A stretch of DNA of 43,045 nucleotides from Candidatus Mediterraneibacter intestinigallinarum (GCA_019119265.1 DWXI01000105.1:1-43045); one strand, 5' to 3'; counted from the first letter of the stretch, positions 15,770 to 25,534 are shown. The notes: generated by a model from the sequence alone, not told the origin. Translations and numbers: made by a program.

Positions 15770-16966
15770 TTACAGCCCGCTGCTGTACTCCTCAATCCTT
15801 CCCCGCACCCGTTCTGCTTCGTCGCCTTCCAACGGCGTCGGCTGATAATTGTTATATCCCGATTCTGACGACACAGAGCACGGGATGATATTCGTCACGT
15901 TATCAGCAGTCAGTTCACCGTTTTCCACCGTAAATGTCTGCTGGAAGATCATCGTATCCTTATCTGACGGGTTGCTGTTTCCGCCGAAACAGAAATTGCC
16001 CAGACTGTATACGATATTTTTACCGTTGTATACCTCGATTCCTTCCAGCACATGAGGATGATGTCCGAGAACAAGATCCGCGCCGTTATCAATCGCAGAG
16101 TGCGCAAGATTCACCTGATTCTCCGTCGGATAGTTTTCTCTCTCAAGCCCCCAATGGAAACTGACAATAACGATCTGCGCGCCTTGTTCTTCTACTGCCT
16201 TGATGTTTGCGATCATCTCATCCTCGCATCCCATCCCGTCTGCCAGCTCGTATGTTCCGACCAGACCGACTTTTATTCCATTTACATCCATAACGGCGGT
16301 TCTGTCATACCCGAAAGAAACGATGCCTGCCGCTTCTATCGTCTCGATCGTGTCCGTATAACTTTTATCCCCGTAATCATGGCTGTGGTTATTTGCCAGG
16401 TTTGCCGCTTCCACTCCGCCTGATGTCAATATCTGCGCATACTCCGCGGGGCCTTTGAAAGCATATGTCTTATCCTGCCTTGCGGTCTCCTCGGTGAGAG
16501 TTCCTTCCATATTAACGATGGTCAGATCGTCTGCGTCAAATATGGATTTTACATTCTGGAAGAAATATTCCGGGCCATTACTGTCATAATATGCATTCAG
16601 ACTGGTGCTTGGATCAAAATATTCATCCGTTCCAAGCGTACAGTCGCCGGCCGCACTGATCGTGATGGAGACAGGTTCTGTCTCTGCTTCTTTCTCAGCC
16701 TCCTGCTCTTCGATCGTAAGATCCGACGCCTGCCCGCTGTCCTTTCCGCCGCTGTCATTGTTCCCGGTAAAATGACGCACCAGCGCCACGATCCCCGCGA
16801 TGATCAGGATAAGGATCACCAGCGCTGCGCACATCATCGCGATCAGTATCCTCCGCCTTCTCTTCAGTCTTTCCCGTTTTCGCCGCATCCGCTCTTCGCG
16901 GCTCACAGGTCTGCGCTCCTGCGTTCTCTGCGTTTTTTTCTCTTTTGACTCTTCCCCCTTGTTCAT
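15770..16966 (-). CDS. CapA/PgsA-family metallophosphatase-like surface protein
   Basis: This 398-aa protein opens with a very basic stretch, then one membrane helix (about residues 41-64) and an acidic linker. The CapA domain begins at ISAAGDCTLGTDEYF. Metal-site signatures follow: NMEGTLT, NLANNHSHDYG, VSFHWGLERE and LGHHPHVLEGIEVY. The family, with the calcineurin fold, takes part in poly-gamma-glutamate or capsule biosynthesis, though many members sit outside such operons. No pgsB or pgsC is nearby, so the substrate is unknown. The start has GAGGTG eight bases upstream. Confidence 0.85.
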   Translation of the reverse strand: MNKGEESKEKKTQRTQERRPVSREERMRRKRERLKRRRRILIAMMCAALVILILIIAGIVALVRHFTGNNDSGGKDSGQASDLTIEEQEAEKEAETEPVSITISAAGDCTLGTDEYFDPSTSLNAYYDSNGPEYFFQNVKSIFDADDLTIVNMEGTLTEETARQDKTYAFKGPAEYAQILTSGGVEAANLANNHSHDYGDKSYTDTIETIEAAGIVSFGYDRTAVMDVNGIKVGLVGTYELADGMGCEDEMIANIKAVEEQGAQIVIVSFHWGLERENYPTENQVNLAHSAIDNGADLVLGHHPHVLEGIEVYNGKNIVYSLGNFCFGGNSNPSDKDTMIFQQTFTVENGELTADNVTNIIPCSVSSESGYNNYQPTPLEGDEAERVRGRIEEYSSGL

Positions 16967-17109
16967 CTTCTGTCACCTCTCAAATCATCTGTTTCTCTTG
17001 TGGCTTCTAATCCTTTCTCAAGATCTGATAATCTGATTTCATCGTATCATCCTGAACATATTTTTGCAATGACAGAATAACTCTCAGCTCACCCTTTTCC
17101 TCTCTTATT

Positions 17110-19698
17110 TCAGCGTACTCTTGCGAACCGGATATTCACCCGGAACAGGTCTCCGTCAAGATACAGTTCAAACTCACCGCCCTGCATTGTCGTAAGACTC
17201 TTCGCAATAGAAAGCCCCAGTCCGCTTCCTTCTGTGCTTCTTGAGATATCCCCCCGGATAAATCTCTCCGTCAGTTCATCGGCCGATATATTAAGCTGCT
17301 GTTCGGATACATTTTTCAGAGAAAAATTTACCTTATCTTCTGTTACGATAATATCTGCGTACACTCTTGTTCCCGGCATAGCATACTTCGCTGCGTTCCC
17401 GAAAACATTCTCCAGAACCCGCCACATTCGTCTGCCGTCCACATGGATAACAGCCGGCTCCTCTGAAATATTCAGCACCATAGTCAGATTGCGCGCCGCA
17501 AATTTCTCGGCCATCTCTCCCTCTGTCTGCTGTACCAGTTCCCGAAGATCCATGTCCATATATTCCAGTGTGATATTGCCGCTGCTCACCTTAGACGCTT
17601 CGACCACATCTTCCGTCAGCGTCTTCAGGCGCTGAGCCTTTGCCTCAAGAATATCCAGATATCCGCGTATCTTTTCATCTGTAATGTTCGACCGCTTCAG
17701 GATATCTACATAATTGATGATAGAAGTCAGCGGCGTCTTGATGTCGTGAGAAACATTCGTGATAAGATCTGTTTTCAGCCGTTCATTCCGCATTGCTTCG
17801 TCCACGGCTTTATTGAGGCCGCTTCCTATATTATTAATTTTTTCTGCAATATCACGTTCCTCTCCGCGCAGCCATTTCAGATCGATCCGGTATTCCAGAT
17901 TGCCTCCGGCAATCTCTTCGATACCCTTTCTGATCCTGCTTTTCGCGATCGCACCGCTGAGCACGATCCAGATCACGATAAGGTCAGCTGCAAAGGCCAG
18001 CAATACAAACGGAAAATCCCTGATCAGAATCGCCAGCCACTGGACGAACAGAAATCCTATTACGGCTATACCGGCTTTTAAAGTGACCGCCCGGGTTTTC
18101 CACACCTGTCCGGCTGCCGAAATCAGTGCATAGAACAAACTTCCTTTCCACAGTATTTTGGCCTTGATCCTTCGAGTCAGGCTCACATAGCCTGCGAAGA
18201 AACATGCGAAGCTAAACAGTCCGTAGAAAAACAGTCCTGCCAGATCCGCCAGATTTATCGCCGCCGTAAACAATGTCGAATATACTACCGGTATCGTATC
18301 GGCGCCATAATATTCCACTGCTGTCGGTATATCCGAAAAGCTGCCGAATGTGGTGCCTGCAGCAATAACGGCACATGTAACAAACACCCACAATCCTATT
18401 ACCAGCGCGGCAGAGATTTCCGTTTTCCAGTGATCAAATACGGTCAGATGGAGTTCCTCATCAGCCGGTTTTTTCCCTGCTGTTATCGCCAGCCACACAG
18501 CAGATACAAGAAAGAGTATGCCGCCCGCTATAAATAAGAGCAATGTTCCTCTCAGAAACGGTATATTCTGGTTATAATTTCTGCTCCCCTCGTAAAACTG
18601 ATCCTGTATCGGATAGGAAGTATCCACTGAGACGGCCAGAATATTTTCAGAATCTCTGGACGTTTCATAAGATCTTACCATATCCCATTCTCCGGATGCA
18701 GTCAGATTCATATTTGTCTCAAAATCTTTCAGTCGGGGATTAACGATCATATATTTTACAGAATCGCCCGCCTTTATCTCCTCGATATGTTTCTCCGCAT
18801 CCTGATAGCTTTCATACTCAGTCTTATTCGTATATACCTGTTTTTTCTCCCGGTCAACGTAGAGATAAGTAAAGTTCGTATTTCCTTCTTCCAGATATTC
18901 CCACCCGGACTGATAAGTCGTATAATCATCAAACATCGCATTCAGGGCAAAAGTAAGATGATCATATATCTCCGACAGATTTCCGTTCAATTCCGGCGTA
19001 TCGTTTACAATCTGGAGAAGATTTCCCCCGCCTGCAGGGGTATACTCTTCCCTCAATGCCGATCCAAAGTTCCAGCAGTCCGTGTAGATTTCGTTTCCGT
19101 CGGAATCTACGATCCTCAGTCTGCCGTTATAGCCGCCTTCTGCATTTTCATCAGAAAGGTCGTTTAAGAATTGCGTCTGTGTATTGTATTCATCATCAAA
19201 CTCGGCAGTAAGTTCCCCTCTCTCAAACAACGCAAGAAAATCATCAAAATAATAATAAAAATAGCTTCCGTCTGTTTTTCGGCATACAATCACATTTTCA
19301 TTGTACAACTCATCGCTGGATGAAGTATAATCTTCACTCCAGTTAATCAAGTCTCCCAGCCTGTATACCAGACTTGCTCCCCTGTTGTTGCCAATGCTCC
19401 CGGAATCACCGTAAGCCATGATATCGATCTCTTTGTCCGGGTCGTATGTTCCGTCTGTCTCAAGCACATTTTTCACCCTGAACATTCCAAATGTTTCGAA
19501 CATGGCGCCTTCTACGGCAGAATTAAAATCCGGCGAATCCTCATAAGACTCGTTTACCAGGCTCATAATCTGAGACGGATCGATCGTTCCCGCATATGTT
19601 GCAGCTACTCCCAACGAGGTAACAAACGCCGCGCCGCTTATAATGCCCACCAGCAGAACGATTACTTTCGCCAGGGTTCGTCTGTACCATTGCTTCAT
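17110..19698 (-). CDS. Membrane sensor histidine kinase with large extracellular domain
   Basis: The track start is a TTG inside the response-regulator gene. The ATG at 19698 is better and leaves a 7-bp gap. The 862-aa protein has a first helix near residues 10-35 and a long extracellular region to about 380. A cluster of membrane helices runs from about 385 to 590, followed by a HAMP-like linker. The kinase H-box is VSHDIKTPLTS near 653. The ATPase domain has NVFGNAAKYA and GSGLGLSIAKS. The stimulus cannot be read from sequence. The extracellular part contains many aspartate and tyrosine residues and no recognised sensor fold. It is paired with the regulator encoded directly upstream. Confidence 0.9.
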   Translation of the reverse strand: MKQWYRRTLAKVIVLLVGIISGAAFVTSLGVAATYAGTIDPSQIMSLVNESYEDSPDFNSAVEGAMFETFGMFRVKNVLETDGTYDPDKEIDIMAYGDSGSIGNNRGASLVYRLGDLINWSEDYTSSSDELYNENVIVCRKTDGSYFYYYFDDFLALFERGELTAEFDDEYNTQTQFLNDLSDENAEGGYNGRLRIVDSDGNEIYTDCWNFGSALREEYTPAGGGNLLQIVNDTPELNGNLSEIYDHLTFALNAMFDDYTTYQSGWEYLEEGNTNFTYLYVDREKKQVYTNKTEYESYQDAEKHIEEIKAGDSVKYMIVNPRLKDFETNMNLTASGEWDMVRSYETSRDSENILAVSVDTSYPIQDQFYEGSRNYNQNIPFLRGTLLLFIAGGILFLVSAVWLAITAGKKPADEELHLTVFDHWKTEISAALVIGLWVFVTCAVIAAGTTFGSFSDIPTAVEYYGADTIPVVYSTLFTAAINLADLAGLFFYGLFSFACFFAGYVSLTRRIKAKILWKGSLFYALISAAGQVWKTRAVTLKAGIAVIGFLFVQWLAILIRDFPFVLLAFAADLIVIWIVLSGAIAKSRIRKGIEEIAGGNLEYRIDLKWLRGEERDIAEKINNIGSGLNKAVDEAMRNERLKTDLITNVSHDIKTPLTSIINYVDILKRSNITDEKIRGYLDILEAKAQRLKTLTEDVVEASKVSSGNITLEYMDMDLRELVQQTEGEMAEKFAARNLTMVLNISEEPAVIHVDGRRMWRVLENVFGNAAKYAMPGTRVYADIIVTEDKVNFSLKNVSEQQLNISADELTERFIRGDISRSTEGSGLGLSIAKSLTTMQGGEFELYLDGDLFRVNIRFARVR

Positions 19699-19705
19699 AT
19701 ATCTT

Positions 19706-20404
19706 CTACATTCCTTTCTCAATTTTGTAGCCGACTCCCCATACCACTTTCAGATATCTGGGATCTTTCGGATTGATTTCAATCTTCTCTCTAATATGGC
19801 GGATATGTACGGCAACAGTATTGTCCGCTCCTATAGCCTCTTCGTTCCAGATTGATTCGTAGATCTGACTGATAGAAAATACTCTCCCCTGATTCTTCAT
19901 AAGCAGCAGAAGAATATTATATTCGATGGGAGTAAGCTTCACCGGCTCTCCATCCACTGTTACCTCTTTCAGGTCATCGTTGATCTTCAGGCCGCCGACT
20001 TCGTATATCCGCTCCTGTTCTTCTTTTACCGAACCTCCGAGCTGGTTATATCTGCGAAGCTGGGATTTTACCCTTGCCACCAGTTCCAGAGGGCTGAATG
20101 GTTTCGTCACATAATCGTCAGCCCCCACATTCAGTCCCAGTATCTTATCCGCATCCTCAGACTTGGCCGAAAGAATGATAATCGGAATGCTGTTCTTCTC
20201 CCTGATCTTAAGCGTCGCCCGTATTCCGTCCAGCCGCGGCATCATCACGTCAATGATCAGAAGATTTATCTTCTCCTTTTCCAGAATAGCAAGAGCTTCG
20301 ATCCCGTCGTATGCCTTCAGGATCCGATAGCCTTCCTGAGACAGATATATTTCAATTGCTTCTACGATTTCCCTGTCGTCGTCACATACAAGTATATTGT
20401 ACAT
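19706..20404 (-). CDS. OmpR/PhoB-family response regulator
   Basis: This 232-aa regulator has a receiver domain (VCDDDREI, phosphoacceptor aspartate in LLIIDVMMPRLDG, SAKSEDADK, YVTKPFSP) and a winged-helix DNA-binding domain. The latter shows LTPIEYNILLLLMKN and AVHIRHIREKIE. I prefer the ATG at 20404, with AAGGGG eight bases upstream, over the GTG three codons earlier. It is first in a two-gene operon with the large kinase. A TATACT box lies about 75 bp upstream without a clear -35 partner. Confidence 0.93.
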   Translation of the reverse strand: MYNILVCDDDREIVEAIEIYLSQEGYRILKAYDGIEALAILEKEKINLLIIDVMMPRLDGIRATLKIREKNSIPIIILSAKSEDADKILGLNVGADDYVTKPFSPLELVARVKSQLRRYNQLGGSVKEEQERIYEVGGLKINDDLKEVTVDGEPVKLTPIEYNILLLLMKNQGRVFSISQIYESIWNEEAIGADNTVAVHIRHIREKIEINPKDPRYLKVVWGVGYKIEKGM

Positions 20405-20551
20405 TATGGTCACCCCTTTGCCTCTCTTAATGATTTGATTCCTTTTTCTCTCTACTATTGTCGAGGAGAGATTCCATCTATAGTATACATGATATGATTG
20501 ATTTTTTAAGAGGGAGAAATAAAAATCTTATGATTTCCTTAATAAAGCAGA

Positions 20552-20766
20552 TCATATTTCCTTATCCAGATTACAATTTCCTCCTATATGCACAAAATAG
20601 CAGGCGGGATCACAGACGGAGCGCATCATTTCCACCGGCAGCCCTTCCAGTACCGATGCCTTCGGCGCCAGTTTGCGTATGGTCTGATAAGCGCCGCCAT
20701 CCCCGGAACCCATATGGGTATTGAAGGGAATGATTGTCTTTCCGCTGAAATAATACTGGTCAAAAC
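20552..20766 (-). pseudogene. Flavodoxin C-terminal remnant
   Basis: Reading the gap downstream of lysS on the minus strand gives a peptide with FSGKTIIPFNTHMGSGDGG, then YQTIRKLAPKASVLEGL, ending in a TGA at 20554-20552. This is the C-terminal third of a flavodoxin of the Flavodoxin_4 type (SGK-IIPF-THGGSG pattern). Its frame meets a stop in the terminator hairpin just upstream and there is no start codon or N-terminal FMN-binding half. It is a decayed gene, probably cut by a deletion ending near the lysS terminator. Confidence 0.78.
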
Positions 20767-20808
20767 TTCAGGGGAAGATGCAACTCATATGAGAAACACC
20801 TTCCCCTG
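20761..20808 (-). terminator. Intrinsic terminator of greA-lysS
   Basis: On the minus strand CAGGGGAAGGTG pairs with CATCTTCCCCTG around a 16-base partly paired loop (CTCATATGAG), then GAAGTTTTG. It lies 47 bp after the lysS stop. Confidence 0.75.
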
Positions 20809-20854
20809 TTTAGAACTATCTATTTGTTTTCAATTCTGAATGTTATTTCGACTA

Positions 20855-22774
20855 TTAGTACAGCTTCGCTCCTGCCGGAATACTATCATCCAGCATCAGC
20901 AGATTCAGTCCTTCGTGTCCGTCGTACTCGTACACCGCACTGATCAGCATACCTTCGGAATCGATACCCATCATCTTCCTCGGCGGCAGATTTGTGATTG
21001 CCACACAGGTCTTTCCGACCAGCTCTTCCGGCTCGTAATACTCGTGAATTCCGCTTAAAATCATGCGTTTCCGGTCTGTTCCATCGTTCAGTGTGAATTT
21101 CAGGAGCTTCTTACTCTTCGGAACTGCCTCGCATGCCTCCACCTTTACAACCCGGAAATCGGACTTGCTGAAGGTGTCAAAATCAACGGCATCTTCAAAC
21201 AGCGGCTCGACTTTCACCTTGGAAAGATCGATCTTCACAGCCGGTTCGGACTCTTCTTTCTTGTCCGTTTTCTTACCTTCGGCTCCGCCGATGCTCTTCA
21301 TTGTCGGGAAAAGCAGCACATCACGGATAGCTGCGCTGTCCGTGAGCAGCATACACATCCTGTCGATGCCGAATCCGATACCACCTGTCGGCGGCATACC
21401 GATCTCCAGCGCATTCAGGAAGTCTTCATCTGTCGTATTCGCTTCCTCGTCGCCCTGTGCGAGCTGTTCTTCCTGCGCTTTAAAGCGCTCTCTCTGATCG
21501 ATCGGATCATTGAGCTCGGAGTAAGCGTTCGCCATCTCCCAGCCGTTCATGAAGAACTCGAAACGCTCTACATAGTCCGGATTCTCCGGTTTCTTCTTGG
21601 TCAACGGCGAGATCTCGATCGGGTGATCCATAACAAATGTCGGCTGTACCAGATGCTCTTCTACATATTCCTCGAAGAACAGATTCAGTATATCACCCTT
21701 CTTATGTCTCTCCTCAAACTCAATGTTATGCTCTTTCGCAAGCTCTCTTGCCTGCTCCAGATTCTCTACTTCATTCCAGTCCACGCCTGCATATTTCTTC
21801 ACAGCGTCCACCATCGTAATGCGCTCGAAAGGTTTTCCAAGATTCATCTCGATACCGTTATAAACAATCGTTGTCGTTCCGAGCACCTCCTGCGCCACAT
21901 GACGATACAGATTCTCTGTCAGATCCATCATTCCGTTATAATCTGTATATGCCTGATAGAGCTCCATCAGAGTAAATTCCGGATTGTGTCTCGTGTCAAG
22001 ACCCTCGTTACGGAATACACGGCCGATCTCATATACTTTCTCAAGTCCGCCCACAATCAGTCTCTTCAGGTAGAGTTCCAGGGAAATACGAAGCTTCAGA
22101 TCTTCATTGAGCGCGTTAAAATGTGTCTCGAACGGTCTTGCAGCAGCGCCGCCGGCATTTGCCACCAGCATTGGCGTCTCAACCTCCATGAAACCCTGTC
22201 CGTCAAGGTACTTACGGATTGCGCTGATGATTCTGGAACGTTTGATAAACGTATCCTTTACTTCAGGATTCATGATCAGATCCACATATCTCTGACGGTA
22301 ACGCGTATCCGTATTCGTCAGTCCGTGAAACTTCTCCGGAAGAATCTGAAGACTCTTGGAGAGAAGTGTCACACGGGAAGCATGAATAGACATCTCACCG
22401 GTCTTTGTCTTAAACACCTCGCCCTCAATGCCGATCACATCGCCTACGTCAAGTTTCTTGAACTCTTTATAGTTCTCCTCCCCGACGCTGTCTCTCGCCA
22501 CATAGGACTGGATATTTCCTGTCAGATCCTGCACATTGCAGAAAGATGCTTTTCCCATTACACGCTTGGACATCATACGTCCTGCGATGGATACTGTCTT
22601 GCCCTCTAGTTCATCAAAGCTGTCTTTGATCTCCTGACTGTGATGTGTCTGGTCATATTTGGTGATGACGAACGGGTCTTTTCCGTTCTGCTGCAGCTCC
22701 GCAAGTTTCTCGCGGCGCACCTTTCTCAACTGATTCAGATCTGGTTCCTGTCCATTTTTCTGCTGCTGTGCCAA
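20855..22774 (-). CDS. lysS: Lysyl-tRNA synthetase (class II) with C-terminal tRNA-binding domain
   Basis: This 639-aa protein is about 130 residues longer than a standard LysRS. An N-terminal OB-fold anticodon domain is followed by the class II core, with motif 2 [15 protein letters not shown] and motif 3 [16 protein letters not shown] charged linker near residue 510 leads to an added domain with [15 protein letters not shown] and [17 protein letters not shown]. That is the EMAP II/Trbp111-type tRNA-binding OB fold also found at the end of MetRS. The domain should raise tRNA affinity. The start codon is TTG, with AGGAG eight bases upstream and no alternative ATG nearby. It follows greA. Confidence 0.95.
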   Translation of the reverse strand: MAQQQKNGQEPDLNQLRKVRREKLAELQQNGKDPFVITKYDQTHHSQEIKDSFDELEGKTVSIAGRMMSKRVMGKASFCNVQDLTGNIQSYVARDSVGEENYKEFKKLDVGDVIGIEGEVFKTKTGEMSIHASRVTLLSKSLQILPEKFHGLTNTDTRYRQRYVDLIMNPEVKDTFIKRSRIISAIRKYLDGQGFMEVETPMLVANAGGAAARPFETHFNALNEDLKLRISLELYLKRLIVGGLEKVYEIGRVFRNEGLDTRHNPEFTLMELYQAYTDYNGMMDLTENLYRHVAQEVLGTTTIVYNGIEMNLGKPFERITMVDAVKKYAGVDWNEVENLEQARELAKEHNIEFEERHKKGDILNLFFEEYVEEHLVQPTFVMDHPIEISPLTKKKPENPDYVERFEFFMNGWEMANAYSELNDPIDQRERFKAQEEQLAQGDEEANTTDEDFLNALEIGMPPTGGIGFGIDRMCMLLTDSAAIRDVLLFPTMKSIGGAEGKKTDKKEESEPAVKIDLSKVKVEPLFEDAVDFDTFSKSDFRVVKVEACEAVPKSKKLLKFTLNDGTDRKRMILSGIHEYYEPEELVGKTCVAITNLPPRKMMGIDSEGMLISAVYEYDGHEGLNLLMLDDSIPAGAKLY

Positions 22775-22823
22775 TGTCTTTTCTCCTTCCTTTCTTCAGC
22801 CCAAACCGGGCCATATGCGAATT

Positions 22824-22856
22824 CAGACCTCTTAAATCGTATCATTAAGAGGTCTG
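22824..22856 (-). other. Perfect 12-bp palindrome between greA and lysS
   Basis: CAGACCTCTTAA and TTAAGAGGTCTG enclose a nine-base loop. There is no T run, so it is unlikely to terminate strongly. It may be a processing or stability hairpin separating greA from lysS on a shared transcript. Confidence 0.5.
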
Positions 22857-22871
22857 TGTCATGTCATATGT

Positions 22872-23357
22872 TTACTTTGAGCGGCTGATCTCAAGCACTT
22901 TGTACTGAATGTCTCCGGCCTGTGTTTCCACGTTGACCGTCTCGCCGACTTTCTTTCCCATCAATGCCTGACCCACTGGTGATTCATTGGAAATCTTTCC
23001 TTCGAGACTGTTTGCCTCTGTAGAGCCGACAATCTTGAATTCCATTTCTTCATCATATGTGATGTCATATACCTTTACAGTACATCCCACATTGATCTTG
23101 TCAAAGTCAACTTCATCCTCGACAACTACCTCTGCGTTTTTCAGGATTCCTTCAAGTTCCTCGATGCGTGCTTCAATGTCTCTCTGCTCGTCCTTTGCAG
23201 CGTCATACTCCGCATTCTCGGAGAGGTCGCCCTGCTCTCTCGCCTCTTTGATCTTGGCTGCGACTTCTTTTCTCTTCACCACTTTAAGATCTTCAAGTTC
23301 ATCCTCAAGTGCCTTCAATCCGGCATAAGTAAGTAATCTTTTCTTTGCCTCTGCCAT
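22872..23357 (-). CDS. greA: Transcription elongation factor GreA
   Basis: This 161-aa protein has the normal GreA length and layout. The N-terminal coiled coil carries the acidic tip with [20 protein letters not shown], the signature that inserts into the RNA polymerase secondary channel. A C-terminal FKBP-like domain ends in [18 protein letters not shown]. It stimulates transcript cleavage in backtracked complexes. It is first in greA-lysS, driven by a perfect consensus promoter at the end of dusB. Confidence 0.97.
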   Translation of the reverse strand: MAEAKKRLLTYAGLKALEDELEDLKVVKRKEVAAKIKEAREQGDLSENAEYDAAKDEQRDIEARIEELEGILKNAEVVVEDEVDFDKINVGCTVKVYDITYDEEMEFKIVGSTEANSLEGKISNESPVGQALMGKKVGETVNVETQAGDIQYKVLEISRSK

Positions 23358-23463
23358 TGGTTACGCTTCCTTTCTGTCTCTTCAGATTTTCATTTTTCGA
23401 TTTTATTTCGCAGGACCGCATGTCCTGTAATGCTGTCATTTAAGTCTATTTCGCAATTTCAAT

Positions 23464-23492
23464 ATTATAACCAAACTCTATAATGATGTCAA
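23464..23492 (-). promoter_or_regulatory. Perfect consensus promoter for greA-lysS
   Basis: On the minus strand TTGACA (23492-23487), exactly 17 bases, then TATAAT (23469-23464). The -35 box is made from the last codons of dusB (TTG ACA) and the dusB stop lies in the spacer. Confidence 0.88.
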
Positions 23493-24437
23493 GAGATTTT
23501 CCAGTTCTTCAAGGCTCTCTACAGCATTCACTTTTTCCCTCAAACGTGCGGCTCCCTTCAGGCCTTTCGTATACCACGCCACATGTTTTCTCATCTCCCG
23601 GATACCGGAAAACTCACCTTTATATTCAAGCTGCAGACGGGCGTGTCTGAGCATCATTTTCCTTATCTCATCCTTATCAGGTCTGAGCGGAAGCTCACCT
23701 GTCTCTTCCCATTGTGTCAACTCCGAGAATATCCACGGATTCCCCTGCGCCCCTCTGGCGATCATGACGCCGTCACACCCGGTCTGCCGCACCAGTTCGT
23801 CCGCTTTCTGAGGCGAGGTCACGTCTCCGTTTCCTATAACGGGAATAGATACCGACTCTTTTACCTGCCGGATAATGTTCCAGTCCGCCTTTCCACTGTA
23901 ATACTGTTCTCTCGTCCGCCCGTGCACCGCCACAGCCGCCGCGCCCGCCTCCTCGATGATCTTCGCAATCTCCACCGCATTGACATGATCGTCGTCAAAG
24001 CCTTTCCTGATCTTCACCGTCACCGGCTTGTCGATGGCTTTTACAAGCGCGCTCACAATCTCATAAACGAGCTTCGGGTTCTTCATAAGCGCGGAGCCCT
24101 CGCCGTTTTTGACCACTTTGGGCACCGGGCATCCCATATTAACGTCGAGAATAGCAAAAGGTCTCTCTTCAATACGTTTTGCCATCTCACTCATGATCTT
24201 CGGATCGGATCCGAAAAGCTGCAAAGACACTGGCCTCTCATCCGGATGTATCTCCAACAGGCTCTCTGTATTTCTGTTATTATAATAAATTGCTTTCGCA
24301 CTCACCATCTCCATACAGAGAAGCCCCGCCCCCTGCTCACGGCAGAGCAGACGAAATGGCAGGTCAGTGACGCCTGCCATGGGGCCCAGGATATATCGGT
24401 TTTCAAGTTCTATATTTCCTATCTTTAAATGTTTCAT
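23478..24437 (-). CDS. dusB: tRNA-dihydrouridine synthase
   Basis: This 319-aa flavoenzyme of the Dus family has the FMN TIM barrel start LGPMAGVTDLPFR, the catalytic cysteine in DVNMGCPVPKVVKNGEGSAL, KIRKGFD, and VAVHGRTREQYYSG. It ends with a helical tRNA-binding domain. It reduces uridines in the tRNA D-loop with NADPH. The ATG overlaps the coaX stop (ATGA), so the two are translationally coupled. The last codons double as the greA -35 box. Confidence 0.94.
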   Translation of the reverse strand: MKHLKIGNIELENRYILGPMAGVTDLPFRLLCREQGAGLLCMEMVSAKAIYYNNRNTESLLEIHPDERPVSLQLFGSDPKIMSEMAKRIEERPFAILDVNMGCPVPKVVKNGEGSALMKNPKLVYEIVSALVKAIDKPVTVKIRKGFDDDHVNAVEIAKIIEEAGAAAVAVHGRTREQYYSGKADWNIIRQVKESVSIPVIGNGDVTSPQKADELVRQTGCDGVMIARGAQGNPWIFSELTQWEETGELPLRPDKDEIRKMMLRHARLQLEYKGEFSGIREMRKHVAWYTKGLKGAARLREKVNAVESLEELENLLTSL

Positions 24438-25237
24438 AGTTCCGTAACTCTGCTTTTCTTTACTCCTTCTGTCTTCATCCTCTCATAGATCAACCGCAGT
24501 CCGTTCAACGTAAGCTGCGGATCATACAGATCAATGCAATCTGTCTCATTTGCAATAATCTTTCCCAACCCGCCTGTCGCTATCACATATGCATCCGCAT
24601 ATCCTGATTCTTCTTTCATCCGTCTGACAATGTATTCCGTCTGTCCTATAGCTCCGAATACGAGACCGCCCTGCATTCCTGTCACAGTATCCCGCGCAAG
24701 CGCAGTTTCCGGCATCTGGATCTGTATCGCAGGCAGCATCGCCGCTCCGCCCCATAAGGAGCGTCCGGCCGTCTCAATACCGGGCGCAATGATACATGAT
24801 TCCAGCGTGCCGTCCGGACCGATCAGGTCATAGGTAGTAGCCGTACCAAAATCAACAACGATTGCCGGTCCTTTTGATATTGCATATCCTGCCACTGCAT
24901 TGACAATCCTGTCCGGACCCGTCCTGGACGGATTGTCCGTATTTACACGAATGCCGGTATCGGAATCCGCCGAAACGATCACCGGCGTCGTATGCAGATA
25001 TTTGATGACTCCGCTGGTCAGGGAATGCATAATATCAGGCACGACTGAGGCAATAATGACGTCCTCTATTGCTTTCGGATCGATAGATCTGTGTTCCAGT
25101 ATACCACAGATCGTAAATCCATATTCATCAGATGTCCGCGGACGCTTTGTCGTCATGCGGAACATCCCCGTCAGAAACTCTTCTGCGAACACTCCCATTG
25201 TAATATTGGTATTTCCCACGTCGATCGTAAGCAGCAT
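24434..25237 (-). CDS. coaX: Type III pantothenate kinase
   Basis: I shortened the track ORF to the ATG at 25237, which has GAGGTG eight bases upstream. The earlier in-frame ATGs lie before or inside that site. The 267-aa protein shows the ASKHA-fold motifs of CoaX: LLTIDVGNTNITMG at the start, PSRTGPDRIVNAVA, and VVDFGTATTYDLIG. It catalyses the first step of coenzyme A synthesis and is not inhibited by CoA in characterised members. It leads a two-gene operon with dusB. Confidence 0.95.
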   Translation of the reverse strand: MLLTIDVGNTNITMGVFAEEFLTGMFRMTTKRPRTSDEYGFTICGILEHRSIDPKAIEDVIIASVVPDIMHSLTSGVIKYLHTTPVIVSADSDTGIRVNTDNPSRTGPDRIVNAVAGYAISKGPAIVVDFGTATTYDLIGPDGTLESCIIAPGIETAGRSLWGGAAMLPAIQIQMPETALARDTVTGMQGGLVFGAIGQTEYIVRRMKEESGYADAYVIATGGLGKIIANETDCIDLYDPQLTLNGLRLIYERMKTEGVKKSRVTEL

Positions 25238-25353
25238 GCACATCCCACCTCTCATTTTGCCTGCCTGTAACATATACATTATCGTTTATTCTATGGACTA
25301 TATCTTACCAAGCCCCATTCGTTCCCGTCAAGTGCCCCCTTCCATTGCCTTCT

Positions 25354-25534
25354 GCAAGTTCGTAACAGTTCAGCCCGCGCCATTCGCAAAACCGCACTGC
25401 GTGCTTACTGCGGCTACCGCCGCTGTTTTGCTCATATACTGGCGCTCAGCTCATCTGATTGTCAGGAGCCGGATTCTTATGCAAGCATAAATCCGTCTCC
25501 TGACAATCAGATGGCTGAACTGTTACGCAAGTTC
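25354..25534 (+). mobile_element. 165-bp MITE-like repeat, copy B, with 8-bp target duplication
   Basis: The element proper (25362-25526) has perfect 14-bp terminal inverted repeats, GTAACAGTTCAGCC and GGCTGAACTGTTAC. It is flanked on each side by the identical octamer GCAAGTTC (25354-25361 and 25527-25534). Inside is a perfect 17-bp stem, CTCCTGACAATCAGATG against CATCTGATTGTCAGGAG in the opposite arm. A second structured block is bounded by GCAAAAC and GTTTTGC. No coding capacity is present. GTAA ends plus 8-bp duplications fit an IS66-type transposase acting in trans, which is an inference. Confidence 0.88.

Noticed and set aside
20458-20724. 88-aa plus-strand ORF downstream of lysS
   Set aside because: The minus strand of the same bases encodes a recognisable flavodoxin remnant; the plus frame has no ribosome binding site.
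21623-22609. 328-aa plus-strand ORF
   Set aside because: It lies opposite lysS, whose motifs are unambiguous, and shows no domain.
25362-25526. Reading the palindromic repeat as an ordinary terminator of coaX-dusB
   Set aside because: It lies upstream of coaX, is far longer than a terminator, lacks a T run, and has terminal repeats with a target duplication.
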